64,000 nt of DNA, taken from positions 992,001 through 1,056,000 of the forward strand of contig NZ_CP079869.1 of NCBI RefSeq assembly GCF_025263265.1, read 5' to 3'. Positions 22,127 through 30,802 of the stretch are shown here, piece by piece. Within the stretch, counting starts at the first letter, position 1. Every line of letters begins with the position of its first letter. The DNA comes from Mycobacterium sp. SMC-4 (GTDB lineage: Bacteria; Actinomycetota; Actinomycetes; Mycobacteriales; Mycobacteriaceae). Both the position numbers and the translations under genes were made by a program. Under the pieces are notes generated by a model. The model saw only the letters and a list, made by a program, of their open reading frames with translations. It ran no database searches and was not told the DNA's origin.

Positions 22127-22130
<4 letters not shown>

Positions 22131-23101
22131 TGGACAGCGACCAGGCCCGCGATCTGCTGTCGGACATGGTGCGGGTCCGCCGGCTGGAAGAGAAGTGCGC
22201 TGAGCTGTACAGCCAGAGCAAGATCCGCGGATTCCTGCACCTCTACGTCGGTGAGGAAGCGGTGGCCGCCGGCTCGCTGCGCGCGTTGGACACCCAGGAC
22301 GCCGTGGTCGCCACCTACCGAGAACACGCGCACGCGTTACTGCGCGGCGTACCGATGACGGCGATCCTGGCCGAAATGTATGGCAAGGTGCAGGGCTGCT
22401 CGCGCGGCCGGGGCGGATCGATGCACCTCTTCGACGCCGACCGACGGTTCTACGGCGGCAACGCGATCGTCGCCGGCGGACTGCCGCTGGCGGTTGGGCT
22501 CGCGCTGTCCGACGCCTACCTGGGCCGGCCCCGGGTGACGGCCTGCTATTTCGGCGAGGGAGCTGTCGCCGAGGGAGCGTTTCACGAATCACTGAACATG
22601 GCGGTGCTCTGGCAGCTGCCTGTCTTGTTCTGCTGCGAGAACAACCTTTACGCGATGGGCACTGCACTACGCCACGAGCTGTCGCAGACCGATGTGACCG
22701 TCAAGGCCGCCGCCTACAACGTCCCCACCATGGCCGTCGATGGAATGGACGTCGCAGCCTGCCGATTCGCCGCGCAGGAGGCCGTCGACCACATCCGCCG
22801 CAGCGGCGGCCCGTTCTTCGTGGAGTTTCGCACCTACCGATTCCGCCCGCACTCCATGTTCGACCCCGAGCTCTACCGCGACAAAGCCGAGGTCGAACAG
22901 TGGCGCACCCGGGACCCCATCGCGATGTTCACCGAGCGCTGTCTCGGCGAAGGTTTGTTGGGTCCCGACGACATCACCGCGATCGAAGATGCCGTCGGCG
23001 TCGAACTGGACGAGGCGGTGGCCTTCGCAGAAGCCGGAACATGGGAGGACGTCGCAGATCTGCAACGCGATGTGTTGACACCGGCGGGTCAGCGGTCATG
23101 A
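22127..23101 (+). CDS. pdhA: pyruvate dehydrogenase-type E1 component, alpha subunit
   Basis: A 324-residue thiamine-diphosphate E1 alpha subunit of the two-subunit (alpha2beta2) class. It shows [49 protein letters not shown] and the ThDP/Mg site [17 protein letters not shown] ending in CCENN. The usual GDG is GEG here. It decarboxylates pyruvate or another 2-oxo acid (acetoin-type enzymes look alike). The start is GTG 22127 (overlapping acsA, GTGA) or ATG 22130. Confidence 0.9.
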
Positions 23102-24075
23102 AGACCAGCTACCGCACCGCCGTGCATGACGCGCTCCGCGATGCGCTGCGCGACGACCCACGGGTCCTGCTGATGGGTGAGGACGTTGCACATTACGGCG
23201 GCACCTACGCGGTGTCGAAGGGCCTCCTCGAGGAGTTCGGACCCGACCGGGTGCGTGACACCCCGCTGTCGGAGCTGGGGTTCGTCGGGATCGGAATCGG
23301 CGCTGCGCTGGGCGGGTTGCGGCCGATCGTGGAAATCATGACGGTCAACTTCAGCCTGCTGGCACTCGACCAGATCGTCAACACCGCCGCTGCGCTGCGT
23401 CATATGTCGGGTGGCCAATTCTCGGTACCGCTGGTGATCCGGATGGCGACCGGGGCCGGCCGGCAGCTGGCCGCCCAACATTCGCACAGCCTGGAAGGCT
23501 GGTATGCCCACATTCCTGGGATCAAGGTGGTCGCCCCCGCCACGGTGGAGGACGCCTACGGGATGTTGACGGCCGCGCTGCAGGACCCCGATCCGGTGAT
23601 CGTGTTCGAGCACGTGGCGCTCTACAACACCTCAGCCGACGCCGAACCGCTGGGACCCACCGATCTCGCGCGGGCGGCGGTCCGGCGAGCAGGTTCGGAT
23701 GTCTCGCTGATCACCTACGGTGGCAGCCTGGCCAAGACACTCGACGCCGCCGATGAGTTGTCGCTGACCGGAATCGACTGTGAGGTCATCGATCTGCGGG
23801 TTCTGCGCCCCCTCGACACCGAGACGTTCGTGAGTTCGGTGCGCAAGACGCATCGCGCGGTGGTCATCGACGAGGGGTGGCGCACCGGCAGTCTGGCCGC
23901 CGAGATCAGCGCACAGATCACCGAACAGGCGTTCTTCGACCTCGACGCACCAGTGGGACGGGTGTGCAGCGTCGAGGTCCCGGTGCCCTACGCTCGTCAC
24001 CTCGAAGAAGCGGCACTCCCGCAGCGGGACACCATCGTCATGGCTGTGCGGGAGTTGTTCGGGGGGCCGCGGTGA
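23098..24075 (+). CDS. pdhB: pyruvate dehydrogenase-type E1 component, beta subunit
   Basis: A 325-residue E1 beta subunit. Diagnostic stretches are [20 protein letters not shown], the invariant [37 protein letters not shown], and a C-terminal transketolase domain with [11 protein letters not shown] and [10 protein letters not shown]. It pairs with the upstream alpha subunit to bind ThDP. Start ATG 23098 overlaps the alpha stop (ATGA). Confidence 0.92.
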   Translation: MKTSYRTAVHDALRDALRDDPRVLLMGEDVAHYGGTYAVSKGLLEEFGPDRVRDTPLSELGFVGIGIGAALGGLRPIVEIMTVNFSLLALDQIVNTAAALRHMSGGQFSVPLVIRMATGAGRQLAAQHSHSLEGWYAHIPGIKVVAPATVEDAYGMLTAALQDPDPVIVFEHVALYNTSADAEPLGPTDLARAAVRRAGSDVSLITYGGSLAKTLDAADELSLTGIDCEVIDLRVLRPLDTETFVSSVRKTHRAVVIDEGWRTGSLAAEISAQITEQAFFDLDAPVGRVCSVEVPVPYARHLEEAALPQRDTIVMAVRELFGGPR

Positions 24076-25319
24076 TCGAGTTCGCGATGCCGGCTCTGGG
24101 CGCCGACATGGACGAGGGCACTCTCAACGAATGGTTGGTCAAGCCTGGCGACGCCGTCAGTCGCGGCCAGATCGTCGCTGTGGTCGAAACCACCAAGGCT
24201 GCGGTGGAAGTGGAGTGCTGGCACGACGGCACGGTCCACGAACTGCTGGTACCTGTCGGGCAGACCGTGTCGGTGGGAACTCCGTTGGCCACCCTGTTGG
24301 CGCCGGGGGAATCCGCCGAACAAGCATGCGCCGAGTCACTCGGCGGGTCTGCCACCGAAGCACTGGCCGGGCCCGTCGGGCAGCCGGAGATACCACTCGC
24401 CGAACCGGCGGACCGCCCGACGGCCCAGCCTGCGCGGCCGGCCGCGTCACCCGGCCACCGCCGGTGGGTTTCGCCCGCCGCGCGCCGCTTGGCGGCCTCG
24501 CTGCACGTCGACCTCGATGCGATCACCGGTAGCGGGCCGCAAGGTGCGGTCACCATCGCCGACGTCGAACACGCCGCAGCATTGCCACCCCATGAGCCAG
24601 CGTCGACCCATCAGCCGGCGTCGACAGTCAAACCTGCGGCAGCACAGCGTGGCATCGAGATGCGCCGGTCGATCGCCGCTGCGATGAGTCGCTCGAAACG
24701 CGAAATCCCGCACTATTACCTGCAGCAGCGCATGCTGATGGATCCGGCGCAGCACTGGCTGGCCGAGCGTAATGCGCAGCGCTCCATCACCGACCGGGTG
24801 CTGCCGGCGGTGCTGCAACTCAAGGCCGTCGCCCTGGCCGCGCGGCGCTTTCCGGAGATGAACGGATTCTGGATCGACGAGGGATTCCAACCCGCAGAGT
24901 CGGTGCATGTCGGTGTGGCGATCTCGCTGCGTGACGGCGGATTGGTTGCCCCCGCCATCCACGACGTCGCCGGCAAGAAACTCGACGAACTGATGGCCGA
25001 CCTCACCGATCTGGTGCGGCGCGCCCGTGCCGGTTCGCTACGCAGCTCGGAGATGTCCGATCCCACCATCACCGTGACCAACCTCGGGGATCAGGGTGTC
25101 GACACGGTGTTCGGCATCATCTATCCGCCGCAGGTGGCACTTGTCGGTTTCGGCAAACCCGCGCAGAGCGTCTGGGCCGTCGACGGTGCGATCCGTATCG
25201 CGACGACGGTACATGCGTCGTTGGCCGCGGATCACCGTGCCAGCGACGGTCATCGAGGAGCGATGTTCCTCGCCGCGGTGGACCAACTTCTCCAACAACC
25301 CGACCAACTCGAGAAATGA
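24072..25319 (+). CDS. pdhC: 2-oxo acid dehydrogenase E2 (dihydrolipoamide acyltransferase)
   Basis: A 415-residue E2. It has a single lipoyl domain at 1-80 with the lipoylated Lys42 in [12 protein letters not shown], then an Ala/Pro-rich linker and a peripheral subunit-binding domain at about 133-170 ([21 protein letters not shown]). The catalytic acyltransferase domain carries the active-site DHRASDG (His388, Asp392). It moves the acetyl (or acyl) group from lipoate to CoA. GTG 24072 overlaps the E1 beta stop (GTGA). No E3 (lipoamide dehydrogenase) gene follows, so the housekeeping E3 must be shared. Confidence 0.92.
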   Translation: MIEFAMPALGADMDEGTLNEWLVKPGDAVSRGQIVAVVETTKAAVEVECWHDGTVHELLVPVGQTVSVGTPLATLLAPGESAEQACAESLGGSATEALAGPVGQPEIPLAEPADRPTAQPARPAASPGHRRWVSPAARRLAASLHVDLDAITGSGPQGAVTIADVEHAAALPPHEPASTHQPASTVKPAAAQRGIEMRRSIAAAMSRSKREIPHYYLQQRMLMDPAQHWLAERNAQRSITDRVLPAVLQLKAVALAARRFPEMNGFWIDEGFQPAESVHVGVAISLRDGGLVAPAIHDVAGKKLDELMADLTDLVRRARAGSLRSSEMSDPTITVTNLGDQGVDTVFGIIYPPQVALVGFGKPAQSVWAVDGAIRIATTVHASLAADHRASDGHRGAMFLAAVDQLLQQPDQLEK

Positions 25320-25323
25320 CGAC

Positions 25324-25578
25324 ATGAGAACAGAACAGGACATCCGCGGCGACATTGTGTCGGTACTGACCTCGATCGCCCCGGAGGTGGAACCGGACGA
25401 ACTCGACGACCACGCTCTGCTGCGCGACCAGGTCGACCTCGACTCGATGGACTGGTTGAACTTCCTTGTCGGGATTCACAAGAGGCTCGAGGTCGACATC
25501 CCGGAGTCCGACTATCAGAAGCTGCGCACGCTGGCCGACGTCGTCGGATACGTCGAGCGCCACAGCACGCTGTCGTGA
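25324..25578 (+). CDS. acyl carrier protein
   Basis: An 84-residue acidic protein with the acyl-carrier fold. The phosphopantetheine site is Ser41 in VDLDSMDWLNFLVGI (canonical DSL is DSM here), followed by the DIPESDYQKLRTLADVVGYV helix pair typical of stand-alone ACPs. It begins four bases after the E2 stop, and its own stop overlaps the protease start by four bases. An ACP directly behind a pyruvate dehydrogenase E2 is unusual. It might accept acyl groups made by the complex, but that is inference from position only. Confidence 0.85.
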   Translation: MRTEQDIRGDIVSVLTSIAPEVEPDELDDHALLRDQVDLDSMDWLNFLVGIHKRLEVDIPESDYQKLRTLADVVGYVERHSTLS

Positions 25579-26717
25579 GCACGCAGACCGGCGTGGAAAG
25601 TGGACTCGTTCTGGGCACGGTGCGCGGCCTCACCCTCAGCGTGCACTGGAGCGTGCTGGTCATCGTCTGGCTTTTCGCCTGGAGTCTGGCGGCCACGCTG
25701 CCGCAGACCGCGCCCGGTTATCCACGAGCGACGTATTGGCTGGCCGGATTCAGTGGTGCGATATTGCTGGCGGTCGCTCTTCTGGCCCACGAGATGGCCC
25801 ACGCGGTGGTGGCTCGCCGTGCCGGCATTCCCGTGCCGGAGGTGACCCTGTGGCTGTTCGGCGGGATAGCCCGGCTGGCCGGTGAAGCACGCACACCGCG
25901 CGACGAGTTCCGGATGGCCGCAGCCGGCCCCGCGCTGAGTCTGGCGCTTTCCGGACTGTTCGCCGCAGCCGCCGCGGCACTGGCCGCCGGCGGGACATCC
26001 TCCTTGGTCACCGCGGTGCTGGTCTGGCTGGCGGTCGCCAACGCGATACTGGCGATCTTCAACCTGCTGCCGGGCGCGCCGCTGGACGGCGGCCGCATTC
26101 TTCGTGCCTACCTCTGGCACCGGCACGGTGATCCTGTGCGCGCAGCCATCGGCGCGGCACGTGCAGGCTGTGTGCTGGGCTACGCCCTGATCGGCCTGGG
26201 ATTGCTCCAGCTGCTCCTCGCGTCGGTCATCGGGGGCGCGTGGATGGCCTTCCTCGGATGGTTCCTGCTGACCGCAGCACGCGCGGAGAAGGTTGGCGTG
26301 CGTGCCCGCGCGTCGCTGGCCGGGGTCCGGGTTGCCGACGTCATGACACCGAACCCGCACACCGTGGCCGAGTCCGTCTCGGTCGAGCGCTTCATCGAGG
26401 ACTTCCTTCTCGGGGACCGGCATTCGGCATATCCGGTGACCTCAGACGGCGGGGTGTGCACCGGGCTCGTCACACTGGCACAGGTGCGCGGTGTCCCGGC
26501 GGCCCGGCGTGCCGTCGCTCGCCTTTCCGACATCGCCATCCCGCGAGCCCGGATGGCTACCGCCGAGCCGGCCGAACCACTCGTGGCGGTGCTGGAGCGG
26601 CTGACGCCTCAAGCCGGGAACCGAGTCGTCGTGCTCGACTCAGGCCGGGCCGTCGGGGTCGTGACGGCGGCCGACGTCGCGCGGGTGATCGATGTGCGTG
26701 AGCTGGTGGCTAGGTGA
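25575..26717 (+). CDS. Rv2625c-like site-2 protease (M50) with CBS pair
   Basis: A 380-residue membrane metalloprotease like the DosR-regulon member Rv2625c. Six or so hydrophobic helices occupy residues 20-235. The zinc site is AHEMAH (His72, Glu73, His76) with the third ligand Asp171 in NLLPGAPLDGGRIL. Two CBS domains (about 250-375, beginning VADVMTPNPHTVAE) form a likely adenosine-nucleotide sensor in the cytoplasm. Proteases of this kind cleave membrane anti-sigma factors or other regulators; the substrate is unknown. GTG 25575 overlaps the ACP stop. Confidence 0.88.
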   Translation: MSTQTGVESGLVLGTVRGLTLSVHWSVLVIVWLFAWSLAATLPQTAPGYPRATYWLAGFSGAILLAVALLAHEMAHAVVARRAGIPVPEVTLWLFGGIARLAGEARTPRDEFRMAAAGPALSLALSGLFAAAAAALAAGGTSSLVTAVLVWLAVANAILAIFNLLPGAPLDGGRILRAYLWHRHGDPVRAAIGAARAGCVLGYALIGLGLLQLLLASVIGGAWMAFLGWFLLTAARAEKVGVRARASLAGVRVADVMTPNPHTVAESVSVERFIEDFLLGDRHSAYPVTSDGGVCTGLVTLAQVRGVPAARRAVARLSDIAIPRARMATAEPAEPLVAVLERLTPQAGNRVVVLDSGRAVGVVTAADVARVIDVRELVAR

Positions 26718-26973
26718 CACCCCGCAGCGATTGCGCGACGGTGTGCGCTGCCCGCCGCGCCTCCAGCGCGCGTTGCTGAATGCTCGCGGCTTCCCGGCGA
26801 AGTCTGCGTGCCTCGTCGACCGCAGCAACACCGGAGTGCGTCGTCTGCGCGGATCGGTCCCGCCCCCGGCGGCGGTAGGCGCGTTGTTTACATGCCGCGC
26901 AGCAATAGCGGGCGTCGGTTCGACCGAAGAACGTGAGTCCGCATTCCCAGCAGGACAACCGGGACACTCCCAT
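26710..26973 (-). CDS. small zinc-ribbon protein
   Basis: An 87-residue protein with an N-terminal four-cysteine ribbon, CWECGLTFFGRTDARYCCAAC (residues 8-28), next to a basic KQRAYRRRGR stretch and a C-terminal coiled helix rich in Arg, Ala and Glu. The layout suggests nucleic-acid binding. I do not recognise a named family. It is convergent with the protease gene (8-base overlap). Confidence 0.65.
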   Translation of the reverse strand: MGVSRLSCWECGLTFFGRTDARYCCAACKQRAYRRRGRDRSAQTTHSGVAAVDEARRLRREAASIQQRALEARRAAHTVAQSLRGVT

Positions 26974-27180
26974 GTGGCGTAACGTTACGGCTAGTTGGCC
27001 GCTGCGGGCCGCTGATCACCGGGTCTGGCCGAAATTCACACTCCGAGCCATGGACGGCGACGCTCCATGCTGCGACGATTGACGCGGCAAGACAGCGGAT
27101 TGACCGTGATTGCTCGACAACCCGGGTGCGCTGTTGCGTCGCGTTGCGCGCGGTGCCGGGGGGTGAGCGCTGCTGGTTCG

Positions 27181-27213
27181 GGTGCCATCGGGGCGAGGGG
27201 TTCCGATGGCACC
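27181..27213. repeat. perfect 11-bp inverted repeat with 11-base loop
   Basis: GGTGCCATCGG at 27181-27191 pairs exactly with CCGATGGCACC at 27203-27213. The loop is GGCGAGGGGTT on the plus strand (C-rich on the minus strand). No U-run follows on either side, so a classical terminator is unlikely. It lies about 40 bases upstream of the DosR-like box. Confidence 0.6.
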
Positions 27214-27253
27214 GCCACCCCCTCCGGAGCGTGCCGATGAACCTGCGCGCCTA

Positions 27254-27267
27254 GGTCCTTTCGGCCC
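27254..27267. promoter_or_regulatory. DosR box candidate before Rv1738-like gene
   Basis: GGTCCTTTCGGCCC matches 10 of 14 positions of the DosR consensus. It sits 67 bases before the start at 27335. The Mtb relative Rv1738 is one of the most strongly DosR-induced genes. Confidence 0.5.
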
Positions 27268-27334
27268 TACAGCGACACCGGCGCTTGTGGATACCGTCGG
27301 ATCGACGGATCAGCGTCGAGCGAAGGAGAGCGCC

Positions 27335-27613
27335 ATGACGAGCACAATCCGTGAACCGAAAGAATGGGCCGTGGGCGTCTCGGTCGACGAGCATGACGAT
27401 CACACCCGCGCGACCGCGTGGCTGGTCTGGGATGAACGGGACATCACCGGTGTCGGCGTGGCCCGCTGCAACCCGGCCGACCGCAACGTCGCGGTGATCG
27501 GCGACGAACTCGCCGTGGCACGAGCACTCTCGGACTTGGCGCGCCAGTTGTTGGCCCAGACCGCAGAGGACATCGAGAGCGTCACTCACGAGCACGTGCA
27601 GTCACTGGACTGA
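27335..27613 (+). CDS. Rv1738/Rv2632c-like DUF1876 protein
   Basis: A 92-residue protein matching Rv1738 along its length: VSVDEHDDHTRATAWLVW, ITGVGVARCNPADRNV, IGDELAVARALSDLARQLL, and DIESVTHE at the end. Rv1738 folds like a ribosome hibernation factor and is thought to help shut down translation in hypoxia. ATG 27335 follows GAAGGAGAG, a strong ribosome-binding site. Confidence 0.9.
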   Translation: MTSTIREPKEWAVGVSVDEHDDHTRATAWLVWDERDITGVGVARCNPADRNVAVIGDELAVARALSDLARQLLAQTAEDIESVTHEHVQSLD

Positions 27614-27650
27614 CCCCGCCCGACTGCGGAACGGACCCGAGGAGGATTCC

Positions 27651-28166
27651 ATGGAACGGCGCATGCCCGAAGGACGGTCGTGGTACCGCACCTGGCCCGG
27701 CATCGCCGCGGTGGCCATCGCTGCTGTCGCGGTGGTGACAGCAGCGGTCTTCGTCATCGTGCTGTCCGGCCGTCCGGAGCCTCCGAGTAGTCAGCCACCG
27801 TCGGCGCGTGCAGACATTGCGCAGTGGTGGTCGAGCGCATACCCGCATGTCACCGATTTACAGCAGGCCCTTGATGATTCGCGTAGGGCGCTCAAGGGCA
27901 TGGATGGTCCCCTACTCACTGCGGCCTGCCAGCGGATGCACGATGCCGCCGGGGTTGATCTCGTCGCGCAACTGCCGGCACCGGATCGTGATCTGACTGC
28001 GGCCCTCAATGCCGCTGCGGTGGATGCGCACCAGGCGGCGCACATGTGCCTGGCGGTGCTCGAGCGGACGCTGAACAACTATGACGCCGAATTCACCTCC
28101 AACGTCGACCAGGCTGACCGCCATCTGAAGGCGGCCGTGGCCATCGTCAACCGCAACCTCACCTAG
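27651..28166 (+). CDS. membrane-anchored or secreted hypothetical protein
   Basis: A 171-residue protein with one N-terminal hydrophobic helix (about residues 16-41, GIAAVAIAAVAVVTAAVFVIVL) and a helical outer domain of about 125 residues containing two conserved-looking cysteines (CQRMHDAAG and MCLAVLERTL) that could form a disulfide. It resembles small mycobacterial cell-surface proteins of unknown role. AGGAGGA precedes the ATG. It lies 37 bases behind the Rv1738-like gene, so it may share its DosR-like promoter. Its stop overlaps the convergent hydrolase by eight bases. Confidence 0.7.
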   Translation: MERRMPEGRSWYRTWPGIAAVAIAAVAVVTAAVFVIVLSGRPEPPSSQPPSARADIAQWWSSAYPHVTDLQQALDDSRRALKGMDGPLLTAACQRMHDAAGVDLVAQLPAPDRDLTAALNAAAVDAHQAAHMCLAVLERTLNNYDAEFTSNVDQADRHLKAAVAIVNRNLT

Positions 28167-29094
28167 TGGCTGCGAGGTGGCGGACCAGGAAGCTGCGCTG
28201 ATCGAAGGCGACACGATCGCGGACGGCGCCATGGTAGATGTCGAAGTGTCCCACCGGGTACTCGTTGATTTCCACGCAGGCGGCGCGTCCGACGGTGTGC
28301 TTGATCCACGGCGTCGAGATTTCGGCATCATCCCTCGCGAGCGTCACCAGCACCGGACAGCGGATGGCTTCTATGGTGCCGCGCCGGTACCGGGGCGCGT
28401 GGAACAGGAACCGGGGGGTTACCGCGTTGCGCCATGTCGGTGAGTGAATTTCGACGTCGGCGAACAAAGGGGCCAGCGCGGGGTCGCTGAACACGGCCCG
28501 GCCGAGGCGGCCGTAAACAGCGACGTAGTGCGGTGGGAAGCCGAATTGCCCACGAAGTGAGTCGATCACGGCGGCGACGGTCAACCGCACCGTGGCGCCG
28601 ATGGAGCGAGTCAACCCGGGACGATAGTCCCGCGACCGAAAGCGTCCCCGAAGTCCCGCATACAGGTCCAGCGCCGGCACATTGGCCACCACTGCGGCGA
28701 TCCCAGGGTCGGCCGCGGCGATGGTGACGACATGGCTGCCGCCCAATGAGGTTCCCCAAAGCGCGACTCGGCGTCCATCGACCATATCGAGGGTGCGCGT
28801 GTAGGCCAATGCGGCCCGGATGTCGGCCAGCTGCAGGTCTGGGTCGACCAGCTGACGTGGCTGCCCCTCACTCAACCCGAAATGGCGGTAGTCAAAGGTC
28901 AGGACTGCCAGGCCGGCGGCCGCGAACACCCGCGCGAAGTCAGGCAGAATCCAGTCCATCGTTCCCGAAAAACCATGAGCGAAAACCACACACGGATATG
29001 GGGGCGGGGTAGCCAGTGGGTGGTAGAGCATTCCGGCCATCCGGGAATCTCCGCAGGGAAATGACACCTGCTCGGTGCGGCCGCCTTCACCCAC
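28159..29094 (-). CDS. alpha/beta hydrolase
   Basis: A 311-residue alpha/beta hydrolase. It shows CVVFAHGFSGTMDWI (oxyanion loop), FDYRHFGLSEG, the nucleophile elbow GTSLGG, a later acid in LVTLARDDAEIS and the catalytic His in PVGHFDIY. The layout matches the dienelactone/2-hydrolase-like group with a lid insertion; the substrate is not predictable. It is divergent from the CHASE3 kinase gene, and the 273-base gap between them contains a 12/14 DosR-like box. Confidence 0.8.
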   Translation of the reverse strand: MGEGGRTEQVSFPCGDSRMAGMLYHPLATPPPYPCVVFAHGFSGTMDWILPDFARVFAAAGLAVLTFDYRHFGLSEGQPRQLVDPDLQLADIRAALAYTRTLDMVDGRRVALWGTSLGGSHVVTIAAADPGIAAVVANVPALDLYAGLRGRFRSRDYRPGLTRSIGATVRLTVAAVIDSLRGQFGFPPHYVAVYGRLGRAVFSDPALAPLFADVEIHSPTWRNAVTPRFLFHAPRYRRGTIEAIRCPVLVTLARDDAEISTPWIKHTVGRAACVEINEYPVGHFDIYHGAVRDRVAFDQRSFLVRHLAATR

Positions 29095-29175
29095 CAGACC
29101 CTCGCTTCACGTCGTGATGCTCAGCCTATTCCACGGTGAGGGCGGGTTACTCAGAGCCGTTGGTCGCTTCGGTCA

Positions 29176-29189
29176 GGGTCTTTGGTCCC
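29176..29189. promoter_or_regulatory. DosR box candidate
   Basis: GGGTCTTTGGTCCC matches 12 of 14 positions of the DosR consensus, tied for the best match in the window. It lies 81 bases from the hydrolase start (minus) and 178 bases from the kinase start (plus), so the hydrolase is the more natural target. Confidence 0.65.
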
Positions 29190-29227
29190 GGAGGGATAGC
29201 GATCGCCTCACCTGTACGCTTGATGAT

Positions 29228-29245
29228 GATACCCTTGGGGGTATC
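29228..29245. promoter_or_regulatory. perfect palindrome with TACCC-N5-GGTA core (CsoR/RicR-like operator)
   Basis: GATACCC, a four-base spacer TTGG, and GGGTATC form an exact 7+7 inverted repeat. The inner TACCC-N5-GGTA (29230-29243) equals the published consensus of the mycobacterial copper repressor RicR. It stands 122 bases before the CHASE3 kinase start and 38 bases from the DosR-like box. Whether a CsoR-family protein binds here is inference. Confidence 0.5.
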
Positions 29246-29367
29246 CGGCGGGTGCTGTGGAATGCGCTCTGGCGAGTTGGGGTCAGAGTGCCCTTGTGCC
29301 GGCATCGGCTGCAGCCGAATGTTGTTGGGAAGTCGGTTCGTCACCGAAGAGTTGGGGCAGCACAATC

Positions 29368-30798
29368 ATGTCCGAGGACTACAGACTGCGGCGGATCTCG
29401 CTCAAGCAGCTCGTCGGAGTATGCCTGGGCGTGATGGCCGCGGCATTCGTCGCAGTCTCGGTGGTGGCCGCGCTCGGCCAGGTGAGTGTGACCCGCGCTG
29501 TCGACGAGCTGAGCAACTCTGTGGTGCCGATCCAGCGCGACGTGGAGGCGTTGCGACGGGCCTTCACCGATCAGGAAACCGGTCAACGTGGGTTCGCGCT
29601 GACCGGCAATACCGTCTCGTTGGATCTCTACGCGGCCGGCGTCGCCACGTCAGATGAGTTGCTCGCACGGCTGCGCCCGGCGATGGCCGATGACCCGGTA
29701 GGCCAAGCACTTATCGATCGGATCGACAGGGCAGCGGCGGCCTGGACAGCCGAGGTGGCCGAACCGCGTACTGCAGCCGAGGGCAAGGGCGTCACAGTAA
29801 CTGCCCTGCAGCTTTTCGATCAGCTACGAACCGAGCTGCGTGCCCTGGCCGCGCATACCGACGGTATGGGTGAAACGCAGTTCGCACGGATTCAATCCGT
29901 GGAGAGGGCGGCGATCACCGTCCAGGCCGTCGGGGCCGTGATCGTACTAGGTGCCGTCATCAGTGCGGCGATTATGATGCAGCGCACGTTGACCCGGCCC
30001 GTCCGATCGCTGGTGCAGGAGGTCAGGGCAATCGCCGACGGCGACTACGATAAGCCGGTCGTTCGGCCGGGTCTGCGTGAAACCACCGAGATCGCCGACG
30101 CTGTGGAACAGATGCGGTTGAGCCTGCGAGCCAGCACAGATCGGCTGATCGACAGTGAGCTGCGGGAGGAACAGGCGCGCATCGCGGCGGATCTGCACGA
30201 TCGGATCATCCAGCGGGTGTTCGGGCTGGGCCTGAGTCTGACGTCGGCCAACCGACGCCGAAACACTGATCTGCAACCGTTCATCGACGAAACCGACGCG
30301 ATCATCCGCGACCTGCGTGAAGTGATCTTCAACCTGCACCAGGCGATTTCACCGCCCGGCCGGTCGACGCGGATCCGTTCGGCCATCATCGATGTGGTCG
30401 AGGGCAGTGTGGCGGGATGGGATTACAGCCCGACTCTGCAGTTCGAGGGCCCGATCGACGAGACACCGATTCAGCCCGAGCTGCATGCCGCGATCCTCGC
30501 GGTTGTTCGGGAGTCGCTGAGCAACGTCGCCCGGCATTCACGGGCCACAATCGCCAGCGTGACTGTCAAGGTGGACGGCGGGCAACTGCACATCACAGTG
30601 CGTGACAACGGAATCGGTGTTTCCGACGATGACGTGATGGGCCACGGCCGTCACAACATCGTCGCGCGCGCAGAGCAATTCGGCGGAACAGCGCACATCG
30701 GACAAGACCCCGCGGGCACAGGCACAGTCGTCGAGTGGGTTGTCCCGCTGCCCCGGCACAGCGCGCACGAGGCCGTGACAGCCTCGTGGGCCCCCTGA
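29368..30798 (+). CDS. CHASE3-HAMP sensor histidine kinase of the NarL/DosS kinase class
   Basis: A 476-residue membrane kinase. Helix 1 is at about 14-36, a CHASE3-type extracellular domain at 40-180 (RRAFTDQETGQRGFALTG is diagnostic), helix 2 at 183-204, and HAMP at 205-258. The HisKA_3 box is RIAADLHDRIIQRVFGLG with His277, close to the DosS box [18 protein letters not shown]. The ATPase domain has VRESLSNVARHSRA and DNGIGVS. No response regulator gene adjoins it, so it may signal to DosR or another LuxR-type regulator. The CorC-like gene follows after four bases. Confidence 0.87.
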   Translation: MSEDYRLRRISLKQLVGVCLGVMAAAFVAVSVVAALGQVSVTRAVDELSNSVVPIQRDVEALRRAFTDQETGQRGFALTGNTVSLDLYAAGVATSDELLARLRPAMADDPVGQALIDRIDRAAAAWTAEVAEPRTAAEGKGVTVTALQLFDQLRTELRALAAHTDGMGETQFARIQSVERAAITVQAVGAVIVLGAVISAAIMMQRTLTRPVRSLVQEVRAIADGDYDKPVVRPGLRETTEIADAVEQMRLSLRASTDRLIDSELREEQARIAADLHDRIIQRVFGLGLSLTSANRRRNTDLQPFIDETDAIIRDLREVIFNLHQAISPPGRSTRIRSAIIDVVEGSVAGWDYSPTLQFEGPIDETPIQPELHAAILAVVRESLSNVARHSRATIASVTVKVDGGQLHITVRDNGIGVSDDDVMGHGRHNIVARAEQFGGTAHIGQDPAGTGTVVEWVVPLPRHSAHEAVTASWAP

Positions 30799-30802
30799 TT
30801 CG

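Larger units (their letters stand above)
26974..27334. other. 361-base gap upstream of the Rv1738-like gene
   Basis: I see no credible coding frame here. The stretch holds the promoter side of the zinc-ribbon gene (left), a perfect 11-bp inverted repeat near 27181-27213, and a DosR-like box at 27254-27267. The length of the leader and the hairpin leave room for a small RNA or a 5' UTR structure. Confidence 0.5.

Noticed and set aside
27181..27213. Inverted repeat considered as an actinobacterial 6C small RNA or an intrinsic terminator
   Set aside because: The loop has no run of six C on either strand, there is no second hairpin, and no U-run follows.
29266..29367. Cysteine-containing short frame downstream of the RicR-like palindrome, considered as a MymT-type metallothionein
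   Set aside because: Only three or four cysteines occur, the MymT pattern is absent, and the frame runs on into the kinase gene out of phase.
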